A stretch of DNA of 64,000 nt from Magnetovibrio sp. (GTDB taxonomy: Bacteria; Pseudomonadota; Alphaproteobacteria; Rhodospirillales; Magnetovibrionaceae), in the NCBI RefSeq assembly GCF_036568125.1, contig NZ_DATCTF010000015.1:186001-250000 (forward strand), written 5' to 3'. The notes below the pieces were generated by a model. The model saw only the letters and a program-made list of their open reading frames with translations, had not been told where the DNA came from and made no database searches. Of this stretch, positions 46,984-56,704 are shown one piece after another (positions within the stretch are counted from its first letter, which is position 1; each line of letters begins with the position of its first letter). The translations under genes were made by a program, and so were the position numbers.

Positions 46984-49701
46984 ATGACCAAACGCATGCT
47001 TATCGATGCGACCCACCCGGAAGAGACCCGGGTCGCGCTCGTGGACGGAAATCAGCTTGAAGATTTCGACGTAGAGGTATCTTCCAGAAGGCAATTAAAG
47101 GGTAACATCTATCTCGCTAAAGTCGTCCGTGTGGAGCCGTCGCTCCAAGCGGCTTTTGTCGATTATGGTGGAAACCGCCACGGATTCCTGGCCTTTAGTG
47201 AAATACATCCCGACTATTATCAAATTCCGGTTGCCGACCGCGAAGAGGCCGAGGCTCATCACGCCGCCGAAGAAGCCGTCCATGAGGACGCGCCCGAACA
47301 CGTCGATGCCGACGCCACACCAGCTGGCGATGAAGACGATCATGGCGAAGACGTCGATCCGGGTGAGAACGCTGAAAACGGCGAGCTCGACATCGAACCT
47401 GAAAACGGCAACGGCGGCTCCGTCGAAACCGTGGGCGGGGACGAAACCGACGAGGTCGGCGAAACCCATCACCGTCGCCAACCCAGCGCCAAGCAATACA
47501 AGATCCAAGAGGTCATCAAACGCCGTCAGGTGTTGCTGATCCAGGTCGTCAAGGAAGAACGTGGCAACAAGGGCGCGGCGTTGACCACCTATATGTCGTT
47601 GGCCGGACGGTATTGCGTGCTGATGCCCAACACCGCGCGCGGGGGCGGCATTTCGCGCAAAATCACCAACTCCGCCGACCGTAAGTCGCTGAAAGCGATC
47701 TTGTCGAGCCTCGACGTGCCCCACGGCATGGCCGTGATCCTGCGCACGGCAGGCATCGGCCGCACCAAGGCCGAAATCAAGCGCGATTTCGAATACCTGA
47801 TCCGTCTGTGGAACAACGTGCGCGATTTGACGCTGCAATCGACCGCGCCGACGCTGGTGCACGAAGAAGGCGACATCGTGCGCCGCTCGATCCGCGATCT
47901 GTATTCGCGCGACATCGAAGACATCCAGGTCGAAGGCGAAGAAGCCTATCGTGCCGCCAAGGAATTCATGAAGCTGCTGATCCCCAGCCACGCGCGCCGG
48001 GTCAAGCTGTACAAAGAAACCTCCGCACCGCTGTTTCGCAGCGCCGGAGTCGAAAATCAGTTGGATGCGATCCACAACCCGGTCGTGCACTTGCCGTCCG
48101 GCGGCTATCTGGTGATCAACCCGACCGAGGCGTTGGTTTCCATCGACGTCAACTCGGGCCGCTCCACCAAGGAACGCAACATCGAGGAAACGGCGGTCAA
48201 GACCAACCTCGAAGCCGCCGACGAAGTCGCGCGCCAGCTGCGCCTGCGCGATTTGGCCGGTCTGGTGGTCATCGATTTCATCGACATGGACGTCAACCGC
48301 AACAATTCCCAGGTCGAACGGCGCATGAAAGAAGCGCTCAAGCATGACCGCGCGCGCATCCAGGTGGGCCGCATCAGCCCGTTCGGCTTGCTGGAAATGT
48401 CGCGCCAGCGCCTGCGCCCCAGCCTGATCGAAACCTCGTCCGAGCCCTGCCCGCACTGCGGCGGCACCGGCATTCGCCGTTCCACCGAAAGCACCGCGCT
48501 GGTGGTGCTGCGCGCCATCGACGAGGAAGGCGCCAATCGCCGCGCCGCGGAACTGACCGTGCACGTGCCGACTTCGGTGGCGCTGTACATTCTCAACCAC
48601 AAACGCGATGCCTTGGCCGAACTGGAAGCCAAATACGGCATGCAGGTGATGCTGACCAACGACGATTCGCTGGTCCCGCCTGACCTGCGCTTGGAACGCA
48701 CCAAGAATCAGAACGGCGAAACCATCTCCGAAATGGTTGCCAACGTGCGCCCCGATGTGGCTGAGGACGCCGGACGCAAACGCAAACGCCGACGCCGTGG
48801 CCGCAAACGCGACGACATGGACGGACTGGATACCCAATACGACGCCGCCGACGCCGCCGAAGACGAAATCGAGGCCGGCGACGAAGAAACGGTCGAAACC
48901 GCTGAAACCGCCGAGACCGGCGAAGAAGGCAAAAGCAAACGCCGCCGCCGTTCGCGTCGCGGTGGTCGTCGCCGTCGCAAATCCATCGATGCCGCCACTG
49001 AGGCCGCTGAAGGTGCCGAACCCGGTGACACAACGGACGAGGCTGGCGACAGTGAAACCGTTTCCGGCGCGGACGAAGACAACCTTGAGACCGCAGCCAT
49101 GGCCAGCGGTGAAGAACGTCCCAAACGCCGCCGTTCCCGCCGTCGCCGCAAACCCGCTGGTGCAGAGACGGGCGAACCCGCCAACAGCAACGACGAAACC
49201 GCTGAGGACGTGGCCATCGCTGCCGACGAAACTGTGAGTGATGCCGTTGAGGGCGAAGTTTCCGAAGGCGGCGAAGAAAAGCCCAAGCGCCGTCGTCGTT
49301 CGCGCCGCAAGCCCGCCGCAGCCGAAGCCGCTGCGGACACCGCAGTCGCCGATGATGCAACCGAAGCCGTCGCAGACGACGTTCAAGCGGACGCCCAGGC
49401 GGAAGATGACACGGACAAACCCAAACGCCGTTCGCGCGCCCGCAAAAAGCCCGAGCCGGCAGTCGAGGCCGAAACTGTTGTCGAAGCTGAAGCTGAGACC
49501 GAAGTCGCTGCCGAAACCGAACCGCAGGTCACAGCCCCGGAACCCGCTGTCGCGGAACCCGCCGCTGAAGAACCTGCCGCCGAAGAATCTGCAGCAGCAG
49601 AGCCCTTGGCCCCCGCGCCGGTCCCCGGCGTGGAAACCGTGGTGGTCGGCGAAGTGGCTGAGAAACCCAAACGCAAAGGCTGGTGGAACCTCGGCGGCTA
49701 A
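46984..49701 (+). CDS. rne: Ribonuclease E
   Basis: A 905-residue RNase E. The S1 domain (about 35-215) is split by an acidic, His-containing insertion at about 85-165, the alphaproteobacterial form. The catalytic core has VSIDVNSGR and IDFIDMD with metal-binding Asp, and the Zn-link CPHCGG. The last about 310 residues are disordered, alternating acidic Ala/Glu stretches with basic blocks such as KPKRRRRSRRKP, and end in PKRKGWWNLGG, a terminal motif shared by alphaproteobacterial RNase E. The tail is the likely degradosome scaffold and RNA-binding arm. The ATG lies about 400 bases into the transcript. Confidence 0.96.
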   Translation: MTKRMLIDATHPEETRVALVDGNQLEDFDVEVSSRRQLKGNIYLAKVVRVEPSLQAAFVDYGGNRHGFLAFSEIHPDYYQIPVADREEAEAHHAAEEAVHEDAPEHVDADATPAGDEDDHGEDVDPGENAENGELDIEPENGNGGSVETVGGDETDEVGETHHRRQPSAKQYKIQEVIKRRQVLLIQVVKEERGNKGAALTTYMSLAGRYCVLMPNTARGGGISRKITNSADRKSLKAILSSLDVPHGMAVILRTAGIGRTKAEIKRDFEYLIRLWNNVRDLTLQSTAPTLVHEEGDIVRRSIRDLYSRDIEDIQVEGEEAYRAAKEFMKLLIPSHARRVKLYKETSAPLFRSAGVENQLDAIHNPVVHLPSGGYLVINPTEALVSIDVNSGRSTKERNIEETAVKTNLEAADEVARQLRLRDLAGLVVIDFIDMDVNRNNSQVERRMKEALKHDRARIQVGRISPFGLLEMSRQRLRPSLIETSSEPCPHCGGTGIRRSTESTALVVLRAIDEEGANRRAAELTVHVPTSVALYILNHKRDALAELEAKYGMQVMLTNDDSLVPPDLRLERTKNQNGETISEMVANVRPDVAEDAGRKRKRRRRGRKRDDMDGLDTQYDAADAAEDEIEAGDEETVETAETAETGEEGKSKRRRRSRRGGRRRRKSIDAATEAAEGAEPGDTTDEAGDSETVSGADEDNLETAAMASGEERPKRRRSRRRRKPAGAETGEPANSNDETAEDVAIAADETVSDAVEGEVSEGGEEKPKRRRRSRRKPAAAEAAADTAVADDATEAVADDVQADAQAEDDTDKPKRRSRARKKPEPAVEAETVVEAEAETEVAAETEPQVTAPEPAVAEPAAEEPAAEESAAAEPLAPAPVPGVETVVVGEVAEKPKRKGWWNLGG

Positions 49702-49723
49702 CGCCTTCCACCTTTCCGAAAAC

Positions 49724-49755
49724 AAAAAGGCGCGGACCTGGGTCCGCGCCTTTTT
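49724..49755. terminator. Bidirectional terminator between rne and the aminotransferase gene
   Basis: AAAAAGGCGCGGAC, a four-base loop, GTCCGCGCCTTTTT: a perfect GC-rich stem with A and T runs on either side, placed between convergent genes. Confidence 0.9.
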
Positions 49756-49786
49756 ATATGCTCGATTTATATACTCGATGGCTGGC

Positions 49787-50941
49787 TCAAAGGGTTTGGC
49801 GAAACACTTTCAGCCGTTTCGCCGCTTCGGCCATGTCTTCGGTGCTGCCGGCGAACGAGAACCTGACGAACTGGTGGCCGCGTTGCGGGTCGAAATCGAC
49901 CCCGGGGGTCACCGCGACGCCGGTTTGGGCCAAAATCTGCTGGCAAAAGGCTTGGCTGTCATCGGTCAGGTGTGCGACGTCAGCGTAGACGTAGAAGGCC
50001 CCTTGGGCATGGCTGAGCTTGTCGAAGCCGGCCTTGGGCAACTCATCCAGCAACAGGTCGCGGTTGGCCTTGTAGCGCGCCACGTTGGCGTCGAGTTCGG
50101 CTTGGCAATCGAACGCGCTGATCGCCGCCATCTGCGACAAGGTCGGCGCAGATATAAACAGGTTTTGCGCCAAGCATTCGACCGAGCGCGCCAAGCTTTC
50201 GGGAAACACCAGCCAACCCAGTCGCCAGCCTGTCATCGAATAGTATTTCGAAAAGCTGTTGACGACGAAGCACTCGTCATCGAACTCGGCCATGGTGTGG
50301 GCCGGTTCTTCGAAGGTAATGCCGTGATAAATTTCGTCCGACACCACCCGCATGCCGCGTGCGCGGCAATACGCCGCCAAGGCCTGCAATCCATCACGGT
50401 CGATCATGGTGCCTGTGGGATTGGATGGCGAGGCGATGATGAGACCGTCCAAGCGTCCGTCCACTTGGTCGAGCAGATCCGGGGTTGGCTGAAAATCCGT
50501 GTCAGGCCCGGTGAGGATGTCCACCACTTCGATATCGAGCGCGGTCAAGATGTTGCGATACGCCGGATAGCCGGGGCTCGCCAGCGCCACCCGGTCGCCG
50601 GCATCGAACGCAGACAAAAAAGCCAACAAAAATCCGCCGCTTGATCCGGTGGTCACGGCGATGCGCGCTGGATCGACATCTACTCCATACGTGTTGCGGT
50701 ATTGCGCCGCGATGCGGTCTTTCAGGGGCGGCACGCCGAACGCGTCGGTGTAGCCCAAGAGTTCACGGTCCAAAGCATCGCGGGCGGCTTGCAGAACCTT
50801 CGACGGAGCGGCGGTGGACGGTTGGCCGACCTCCATATGCAAGATGTCTTCGCCTTGAGCTTCGCGCGCGTTGGCGGCACGCATCACGTCCATCACGATG
50901 AACGGCGAGATCGCACCGCGCTTGGCGGCTTTCAGGGTCAT
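49787..50941 (-). CDS. PLP-dependent aminotransferase (aspartate aminotransferase family)
   Basis: A 384-residue class I/II aminotransferase: GQPSTAAP near the N-terminus, SPSNPTGT, SDEIYHGI, and the PLP lysine in NSFSKYYSMTGWRLGW. The substrate is not evident; many annotated relatives act on aspartate or methionine. ATG 50941 has GGAG seven bases upstream; the longer frame to 51046 overlaps the GGT gene and is a shadow. It follows the GGT homologue by 14 bases in one operon. Confidence 0.9.
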   Translation of the reverse strand: MTLKAAKRGAISPFIVMDVMRAANAREAQGEDILHMEVGQPSTAAPSKVLQAARDALDRELLGYTDAFGVPPLKDRIAAQYRNTYGVDVDPARIAVTTGSSGGFLLAFLSAFDAGDRVALASPGYPAYRNILTALDIEVVDILTGPDTDFQPTPDLLDQVDGRLDGLIIASPSNPTGTMIDRDGLQALAAYCRARGMRVVSDEIYHGITFEEPAHTMAEFDDECFVVNSFSKYYSMTGWRLGWLVFPESLARSVECLAQNLFISAPTLSQMAAISAFDCQAELDANVARYKANRDLLLDELPKAGFDKLSHAQGAFYVYADVAHLTDDSQAFCQQILAQTGVAVTPGVDFDPQRGHQFVRFSFAGSTEDMAEAAKRLKVFRQTL

Positions 50942-50955
50942 CGTCTTGCTCCGCT

Positions 50956-52650
50956 TTACAGCATCGACCCGGCGGCGAGCCCCGCGCCACGCGGATCGGT
51001 CGCCATCTGGCACGTCAACGGTTGGGTCGGCAGCCCGTCGGGACAATACAGCACGTTCACTTGGCCGAGCGACGGGATTTGCGACAAATTGTGCCCCGCC
51101 GTCGCCAAACGGCTTTGCGCGGCCGGATCCAAGGTCGGTTCGATATAGGTCACATCGGGGTCACCGCCGTTGTGCACGCGCGGCGCATTGACCGCCTCTT
51201 TGGCGGTTTGGCCCGCTTCAGCGATGCGTGCGACCACACCAGCCAGCGCACCCGGTGCAACGACGCCACCGCTGGCTGCTGCGGCCATACGAAATTCCTT
51301 GGTCGGTTCATTGATCAGCAACATTGGCGCCAAACCGGTCGGCCCACGCCCGCTGTCATCGGGAGCCGCGGCCAACAACACGCCGGTGCCCGCAACGACG
51401 CGTCCGGTGCCGAAGCTGGCGTTCATGCTCACCGAGCACGCCACCGCATTGCCTTGCGCATCCGCAGCCACGAACGAGGTCGCCGCCGGGCTTTCGTGAC
51501 GGTTGACCGGACGCGGACTCAAGTTTGCCAAAGGCGTTTTGCGGTCCGCTTGAACCTTGCCACTCAGCGCCGCGATCCGTCCAGATTCCGCCAGCGCCCC
51601 AACGTCTTTGGCGGTAATCCAGGTTTCGCGATCCGCGAACGCATGCGCGCCGATTTCCGCCAACAGATGGGCGCGTGTGCCCTCGTCGCCGCCATCGAAC
51701 TGGCCCTGTTCGATCAACATCGCCAGCATCACCGCCGCTTGGCTGGAGGCTACGGCTGGCGGCGGGGCGAAGTGGGCGACTTCATTGCCGACCTTAACGC
51801 GCACCGTTTTACGCCATTCGGGGCGGAAATCTCGCAGTTCTTCGATGGTCAATGAGCCACCTGCACGTTGGGTGCTTTCGACGAAATGGGTGGCGAACGG
51901 CCCGGTGTAAAACGGCCCTACCCCCCGCGCACGCAACATGCCCAGGGTTCCAGCCAGATCCAGTTGTTCGATTTTTTCGCCTTCAACGGCAACGCCCGAA
52001 CCCGTTCTGGACGCATACATGGCCTGCGCACCCGGATCGGCCAACACCGCCGGACCGATGGCGGCCAAATCGCGCGCAAACGCACGCGACGTGGGATGGC
52101 CAAAGCGGGCGAAATTTTCCGCGGGGGTGATGACTTGACGCCACAACAACCGGCCGTGGCGCGCTTGCAAAGCAAAGAAGCCGCGCGGGTTCGCGGGGAC
52201 GGCGCTCGGCCGGTCTGCCCCGGCGGGAATCGCTTTTGGGCCTGTGGCGGTGAAATCGAGAACCTCGGTCACGCCGCTGGCGCGGTCGAAAGCCACGCAC
52301 ATGCCGCCGCCGCCCAGCCCGGCACGCGACGGCAAGGTCACCGCCATGGTGAAGTACATCGCCGACACCGCATCCGCCGCCGTGCCGCCGGACGACAGAA
52401 TGTCCCGCCCGACCAGCGCGGCGCGCGGTTCGTCTGCCACAACTCCGCCTAAAAAGCCTGATACAAATCCGACTGAGCCTTTCTGCAACTGCTTTTCATT
52501 GGAGCCGCAGGCCGCCACACCAAGCGCCAGCGCCGCGACACTCAATTGACGGGTCAGGCTGCGGGTCTTAGGCTGCCAGAAAGACAGGTTCGTACGAACG
52601 GTCTCAGAGATTTTAAAAATGGTCTTGAATGTGTTGAAGCGACTGCTCAC
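50956..52650 (-). CDS. Gamma-glutamyltransferase-like lipoprotein with altered active site
   Basis: A 564-residue homologue of gamma-glutamyltransferase. The N-terminus has a lipobox LGVAAC near 48, so it is likely a lipoprotein. Family regions GRDILSSGGTAADA, GLGGGG and NAVACSVSMNASFGTG are present. At the autoprocessing site the usual nucleophile Thr-Thr-His is Ala-Thr-Ser (in PAATSFVAAD), so either the second Thr is used or self-cleavage is lost. The start is GTG 52650, with AAAGGAC at eight bases. The gene overlaps the open frame, but not the preferred start, of the divergent M48 protease gene. Confidence 0.85.
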   Translation of the reverse strand: MSSRFNTFKTIFKISETVRTNLSFWQPKTRSLTRQLSVAALALGVAACGSNEKQLQKGSVGFVSGFLGGVVADEPRAALVGRDILSSGGTAADAVSAMYFTMAVTLPSRAGLGGGGMCVAFDRASGVTEVLDFTATGPKAIPAGADRPSAVPANPRGFFALQARHGRLLWRQVITPAENFARFGHPTSRAFARDLAAIGPAVLADPGAQAMYASRTGSGVAVEGEKIEQLDLAGTLGMLRARGVGPFYTGPFATHFVESTQRAGGSLTIEELRDFRPEWRKTVRVKVGNEVAHFAPPPAVASSQAAVMLAMLIEQGQFDGGDEGTRAHLLAEIGAHAFADRETWITAKDVGALAESGRIAALSGKVQADRKTPLANLSPRPVNRHESPAATSFVAADAQGNAVACSVSMNASFGTGRVVAGTGVLLAAAPDDSGRGPTGLAPMLLINEPTKEFRMAAAASGGVVAPGALAGVVARIAEAGQTAKEAVNAPRVHNGGDPDVTYIEPTLDPAAQSRLATAGHNLSQIPSLGQVNVLYCPDGLPTQPLTCQMATDPRGAGLAAGSML

Positions 52651-52729
52651 CCCGGTGTCCTTTGTTATCTTGTTCCGCCGAAAGGCGGTGTCTCAAGGGG
52701 TGCAGCGCGTCGATCGCTTTCATTCCCCA

Positions 52730-54094
52730 ATGCGGCGTTTATGTTCGGTCGCCTTAATCGTGGCGTTGGCCTGGATGATGCCCAATTCGACCGCCTTTGC
52801 GCAAGGGGGTCAAACCATCATTCGCGATGCCGAGATCGAAGGTATCATCCGAGCCTATTCGACACCACTGTTCGTCGCCGCCGGGCTGGACCCCAAAAGC
52901 GTCAATATCCGTCTTATTCAAGACTCCACCCTCAATGCGTTCGTCGCGGGTGGACGCAACATCTTCATCCACACCGGCCTGTTGCTGGCCAGCAAGGATC
53001 CCAACGCGTTGATCGGCGTCATCGCTCACGAAACCGGCCACATCGAAGGCGGCCACCTAAGCCGCACCCGTAACGCCATCGAAGGCGCGTCGATGGTGCA
53101 GTTGATCGGCACCCTGCTCGGCGTGGCGGCGGCGGTCGGCAGCGGCCGGTCGGACGTCGGTCAGGCGGTGATTATGGGCAGCCAATCCGCCGGCCAACGG
53201 ATTTTCATGAAGTATTCGCAAACTCAAGAATCCGCTGCCGACCAAGCTGCAATGCGGCTTTTGGAGGAAACCGAGCGTTCCGCTCGGGGCCTGGAAGGCT
53301 TCCTCAGCCAGTTGGGCGATCAAGAAATTCTCAACCCGCGCCTGCAAGACCCCTATGCCCAGACCCATCCGCTGAGCCGCGAACGCATCGACACCTTGCG
53401 CGCCTATATCGCCACATCACCCTATTCGGACAAACCACCGTCCAATGAGGACGTCGAAGCCCACGCCATTATGGTGGCGAAACTCTTTGCGTTCATCAAT
53501 CCGTTCATCCAAACGATGCGCAAATATCCCGAGACGGATCAAAGTTTTGCCGCCCGCTACGCACGTGTGATCGCCCATTACCGCAAACCCGACCTCAAGA
53601 CCGCCCTGCCGCTCTTGGACGAACTGATCCACGAAATGCCGCGCAATCCGTTCTTGCTGGAACTCAAGGGGCAGATGCTGTTCGAACACGCTCGTCCCCA
53701 AGAAGCGCTGGAAGCATACCGTAAATCCTATGAACTGTTACCCGACGAACCGCTGATCATCATGGAACTGGCCCGCGTGGAGTTGGAGGTCGGCACCCCC
53801 GAGCTTATCGATCAATCGATCGAGCATCTATCCATCGCCCACCATCTCGGTGCGGCCAACGCCTTTTCGTGGCGGCAATTGGGCATTGCTTATGGGCGCA
53901 AGGGCGAGATGGGCTTGAGTTCTCTGGCGCTGGCGGAATCGGAATACCGTACCGGTCAGCTCGCCAACGCCCAGTATCATGCCGGACGCGCGGTTTCTCT
54001 TTTGAAAACCGGATCACGCGAACACCTTCAGGCCCAAGACCTGGAAGAAGCCATCAAAGTCGCCATGGCCCGACGCGCCGCAGCGAAGAAGTGA
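52730..54094 (+). CDS. M48 family metalloprotease with TPR repeats (BepA-like)
   Basis: A 454-residue secreted protein: signal peptide 1-24 ending AFA, zinc protease domain with HETGH at about 100-104 and a downstream QESAADQ ligand region, and a helical TPR C-terminus. E. coli BepA checks outer-membrane protein assembly, especially LptD. ATG 52730 starts exactly at the signal peptide; the frame is open to 52619, but that part overlaps the start of the GGT gene. Ribosome binding is weak. The gene for a DUF3047 lipoprotein follows by four bases. Confidence 0.88.
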   Translation: MRRLCSVALIVALAWMMPNSTAFAQGGQTIIRDAEIEGIIRAYSTPLFVAAGLDPKSVNIRLIQDSTLNAFVAGGRNIFIHTGLLLASKDPNALIGVIAHETGHIEGGHLSRTRNAIEGASMVQLIGTLLGVAAAVGSGRSDVGQAVIMGSQSAGQRIFMKYSQTQESAADQAAMRLLEETERSARGLEGFLSQLGDQEILNPRLQDPYAQTHPLSRERIDTLRAYIATSPYSDKPPSNEDVEAHAIMVAKLFAFINPFIQTMRKYPETDQSFAARYARVIAHYRKPDLKTALPLLDELIHEMPRNPFLLELKGQMLFEHARPQEALEAYRKSYELLPDEPLIIMELARVELEVGTPELIDQSIEHLSIAHHLGAANAFSWRQLGIAYGRKGEMGLSSLALAESEYRTGQLANAQYHAGRAVSLLKTGSREHLQAQDLEEAIKVAMARRAAAKK

Positions 54095-54098
54095 CGTC

Positions 54099-54839
54099 AT
54101 GAGGCCGTCTGGTGTTTTCAATCTGCTCATTCTCAGCGCGCTTGGCCTCGGCCTCGCCGCCTGCGCGACACCCACCAAAATCGCCGTGGTCCCCGATCAA
54201 CCCAGCCCCGAAGGCCGCTTGACGGTGATGGGATCGTTGCGCAACTTCAGCCTCGACGCACCCCCTGCGGATTGGATCATATCCGGCGGCGGCAGCGCGC
54301 AATCTTCATCGTCTCTCTCAACTGTGATGCGCGATGGCGTGCCCGCCCTGGAACTCAAGAGCGGGCTGGAACGCATCATTGCGGTGCGCCAAGTGGACGC
54401 AATGATGCTGGCGACCCCGTTTCTCAGTTGGAACTGGCATCTCAGCAACCACGGCGAAGGCATCCACCCCATACGTCTGATCGTCGGATTTCACGGCGGG
54501 GCCGCCGCCCCCAACGTCGAACGCGCCTCTCAAGGTTTGGGGCTGCCGCCTCATGATCGCGCTTTGGCGCTGGTGTGGGGCGACACCGCGCTGCGCCGCG
54601 GATCACTGAGTCTGCCACCTGCCGACAAACCCTACGTGGCGCCGATCTATACCGTGCGCGGCGGGCGTGAAAACACCCGAAAATGGTGGCTGGAACATAT
54701 CGACCTGTCGGAGCTTTACGCCAAGGCATGGCCGAACGACGATCGCACGTATACCCGCATCGCCTTTATCGGTTTGGCCTCGGCCCCGACAAGCATGCCG
54801 GTTCGCGGTCGGATATCGGGAATTTTATTGACACATTGA
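54099..54839 (+). CDS. DUF3047 lipoprotein
   Basis: A 246-residue lipoprotein with lipobox LGLAAC (Cys near 22) and a DUF3047-type body: the SWNWHLSN segment, VGFHGG, RALALVWGD and a C-terminal DDRTYTRIAFIGL strand. The family has a beta-sandwich look and unknown function. Its start lies four bases after the M48 protease stop, so they are co-translated and may act together in the envelope. Confidence 0.82.
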   Translation: MRPSGVFNLLILSALGLGLAACATPTKIAVVPDQPSPEGRLTVMGSLRNFSLDAPPADWIISGGGSAQSSSSLSTVMRDGVPALELKSGLERIIAVRQVDAMMLATPFLSWNWHLSNHGEGIHPIRLIVGFHGGAAAPNVERASQGLGLPPHDRALALVWGDTALRRGSLSLPPADKPYVAPIYTVRGGRENTRKWWLEHIDLSELYAKAWPNDDRTYTRIAFIGLASAPTSMPVRGRISGILLTH

Positions 54840-54910
54840 AGCCACGATCGTTCTCTACCCATAACGCAATGGCCCTGCACGTGGGGCGCAATCTTCATAG
54901 GGAGACTTAC

Positions 54911-55666
54911 ATGTCCTTTGTCAGGACCTTCATCATCGCCACCGCCATGGCGATCGGCGCGCCGCTTGGCGCTGCCCATGCCGATACACTCAGTGCGGCA
55001 CAAAAAACGGAAGTCGAACAGGTGGTGCGCGCCTATCTTCTGAAAAATCCGGAAGTCATCGTCGAGGCGATCAACGAATTGCAACGCCGCGATGAAGCCG
55101 CTGCCGCTGAAAAACAGCGCATCGCCATGCAGGCGATGTCGGCCGACCTGACCGCCAGTCCCAACGATCCGGTCATGGGCAATCCTAATGGCGACGTCAC
55201 GATGGTGGAATTCTTCGATTATCGCTGCGGGTTTTGCAAACGCGTTTTCGACGACGTGCAGACATTGATCAAAGAAGACGGCAACATCCGTTATGTGCTC
55301 AAAGAGTTCCCCATTCTGGGCGACGACAGCGTCTACGCATCACGCGCGGCACTGGCCGTATGGCTACATCAACGTGATAAATACCCCGCCCTTCACACCG
55401 CCTTGATGACCAGCAAAGGCGCGCTCAGCAACGACAAGGTGATGGAACTGGCCAAGGACGCCGGTATCGACACGCAAGCCTTGGCCGAACAGATGAACGA
55501 CCCCGAAATCGGCAAAACAGTCAATGCCACCCATGCTCAGGCTCAGGCCTTGGGCATCACCGGAACGCCGGCGTTTATCATTGGCGACAATATCGCACCC
55601 GGTGCGATCCCGCTTGCATCGATGAAGAAGATGGTCGATGCGGCGCGCGGTAAGGCGACCAATTAA
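54911..55666 (+). CDS. DsbA-family thiol oxidoreductase
   Basis: A 251-residue periplasmic protein with signal peptide ending AHA, an N-terminal helical region (about 28-80) and a DsbA-like thioredoxin domain with CGFC at 106-109, and a cis-Pro in GTPAFI near 220. The CGFC dipeptide and N-terminal stretch are like ScsC or DsbA-like proteins of alphaproteobacteria. GGGAG lies six bases from the ATG. The longer frame from 54683 is a shadow of the lipoprotein gene. Confidence 0.92.
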   Translation: MSFVRTFIIATAMAIGAPLGAAHADTLSAAQKTEVEQVVRAYLLKNPEVIVEAINELQRRDEAAAAEKQRIAMQAMSADLTASPNDPVMGNPNGDVTMVEFFDYRCGFCKRVFDDVQTLIKEDGNIRYVLKEFPILGDDSVYASRAALAVWLHQRDKYPALHTALMTSKGALSNDKVMELAKDAGIDTQALAEQMNDPEIGKTVNATHAQAQALGITGTPAFIIGDNIAPGAIPLASMKKMVDAARGKATN

Positions 55667-55683
55667 TCGCTGCCATCCAAATG

Positions 55684-55721
55684 AAAACGGCGCGGTCCCT
55701 TGCGGTCCGCGCCGTTTTTTT
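55684..55721. terminator. Bidirectional terminator between dsbA-like and eipB genes
   Basis: AAAACGGCGCGG pairs with CCGCGCCGTTTT around an 11-base loop; the + side ends in seven T and the other side in four. It separates convergent genes. Confidence 0.88.
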
Positions 55722-55740
55722 GATCCACGATCTCGTGCGT

Positions 55741-56553
55741 TCAGCAGTCGGGTTTGGGCAGAATTTCCACCTTGGTCATGCCCATTTCGACGGTGAAATC
55801 ACCGTAATCCAACATCCAGCGCACGGGAATTCCGTTATCGAGGTAATCGGCCTCGATTTCATAAAGCGGCTCGCCGGTCTGGCTCGCGGGATCGAAGTAC
55901 GCCAAGCGAAAATTCCACCCCGGATGCGTCAAGGCTGCATCCTTGAAACGCGCCGCCATGGTTTGCGCGCGTGCTGACAAAGGGCTGACGAAGCTCACCA
56001 AAAGCTTCTCGCCTTCGACGTCGGTGCCTTCGAACACCGAATTTTCAAATTGCGACTTGCCGAGGGCGGCTTGATCGAGAATGTGGACCGTGTGTTCCAT
56101 CGGGAACAAGGTACCCGCCGGTAAGGCGAAGGTCGCGGGCTCGGGTTTGGAAAACTGAGCCTCGCCGCCGTTTGGTGTCTTCGACATGCTCGCCGCGCCC
56201 AAAATGATGTCGCTATCGGTTTCGTCACCCATGACGGAGAAACGGTAGCGGGTTCCGTCGACGGATTCCCACGATGAAAAGTTCAAGCCCTGCGGCACGA
56301 CATCACCGGTCGCGGTTTGCAGGTACATGGTGCCGGTTTGGTTGACCAGCCATCCATCGCAGGTTTGCTTGACGCCATAAGCGATTTGACCGCTGGCGGC
56401 TGAGACGTTCGAGCCGCGTTTGGCATCCGCCAGACGCACATCGTAGACCGCGCGGTAGGAAACCAAGTCCGCCGCCTGAACTGCGCCTGCAAAAACCACA
56501 ATGGCGAGGGCGGAAGATGCGCATACGAAAGCGCCTTTAAGTAAACGAGACAT
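55741..56553 (-). CDS. eipB: EipB-type (DUF1849) periplasmic envelope protein
   Basis: A 270-residue protein with a signal peptide ending VQAA and a beta-rich DUF1849 body. Cys65 (in KQTCDGW) and the C-terminal Cys270 are placed like the conserved disulfide of Brucella EipB, a beta-spiral protein needed for envelope integrity. It converges on the DsbA-like gene, whose product could form that disulfide. Confidence 0.9.
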   Translation of the reverse strand: MSRLLKGAFVCASSALAIVVFAGAVQAADLVSYRAVYDVRLADAKRGSNVSAASGQIAYGVKQTCDGWLVNQTGTMYLQTATGDVVPQGLNFSSWESVDGTRYRFSVMGDETDSDIILGAASMSKTPNGGEAQFSKPEPATFALPAGTLFPMEHTVHILDQAALGKSQFENSVFEGTDVEGEKLLVSFVSPLSARAQTMAARFKDAALTHPGWNFRLAYFDPASQTGEPLYEIEADYLDNGIPVRWMLDYGDFTVEMGMTKVEILPKPDC

Positions 56554-56704
56554 CTGATACAGGCCTTGCTGTTGTCATTTTCATCAGCTTACGACGAGGT
56601 CGGGGCAAAAGAAAGGCAACAAGCCACATCGCCGCATTGCGCATTGCCCCTGCCTCCCCTAGGCTATCGGGACATGGAGTCCCGTTCGAACTGAGGAAAT
56701 CATC

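Noticed and set aside
46611-47060. Open frame in the rne leader
   Set aside because: No ribosome binding site, Cys- and Pro-rich random look, and it overlaps the start of rne.
47095-49725. Open frame of 876 codons antisense to rne
   Set aside because: It mirrors the GC-rich codon pattern of rne, has low-complexity composition and no recognisable domain.
52619-52729. Longer N-terminus of the M48 protease
   Set aside because: It overlaps the GGT start, and the signal peptide begins exactly at ATG 52730.
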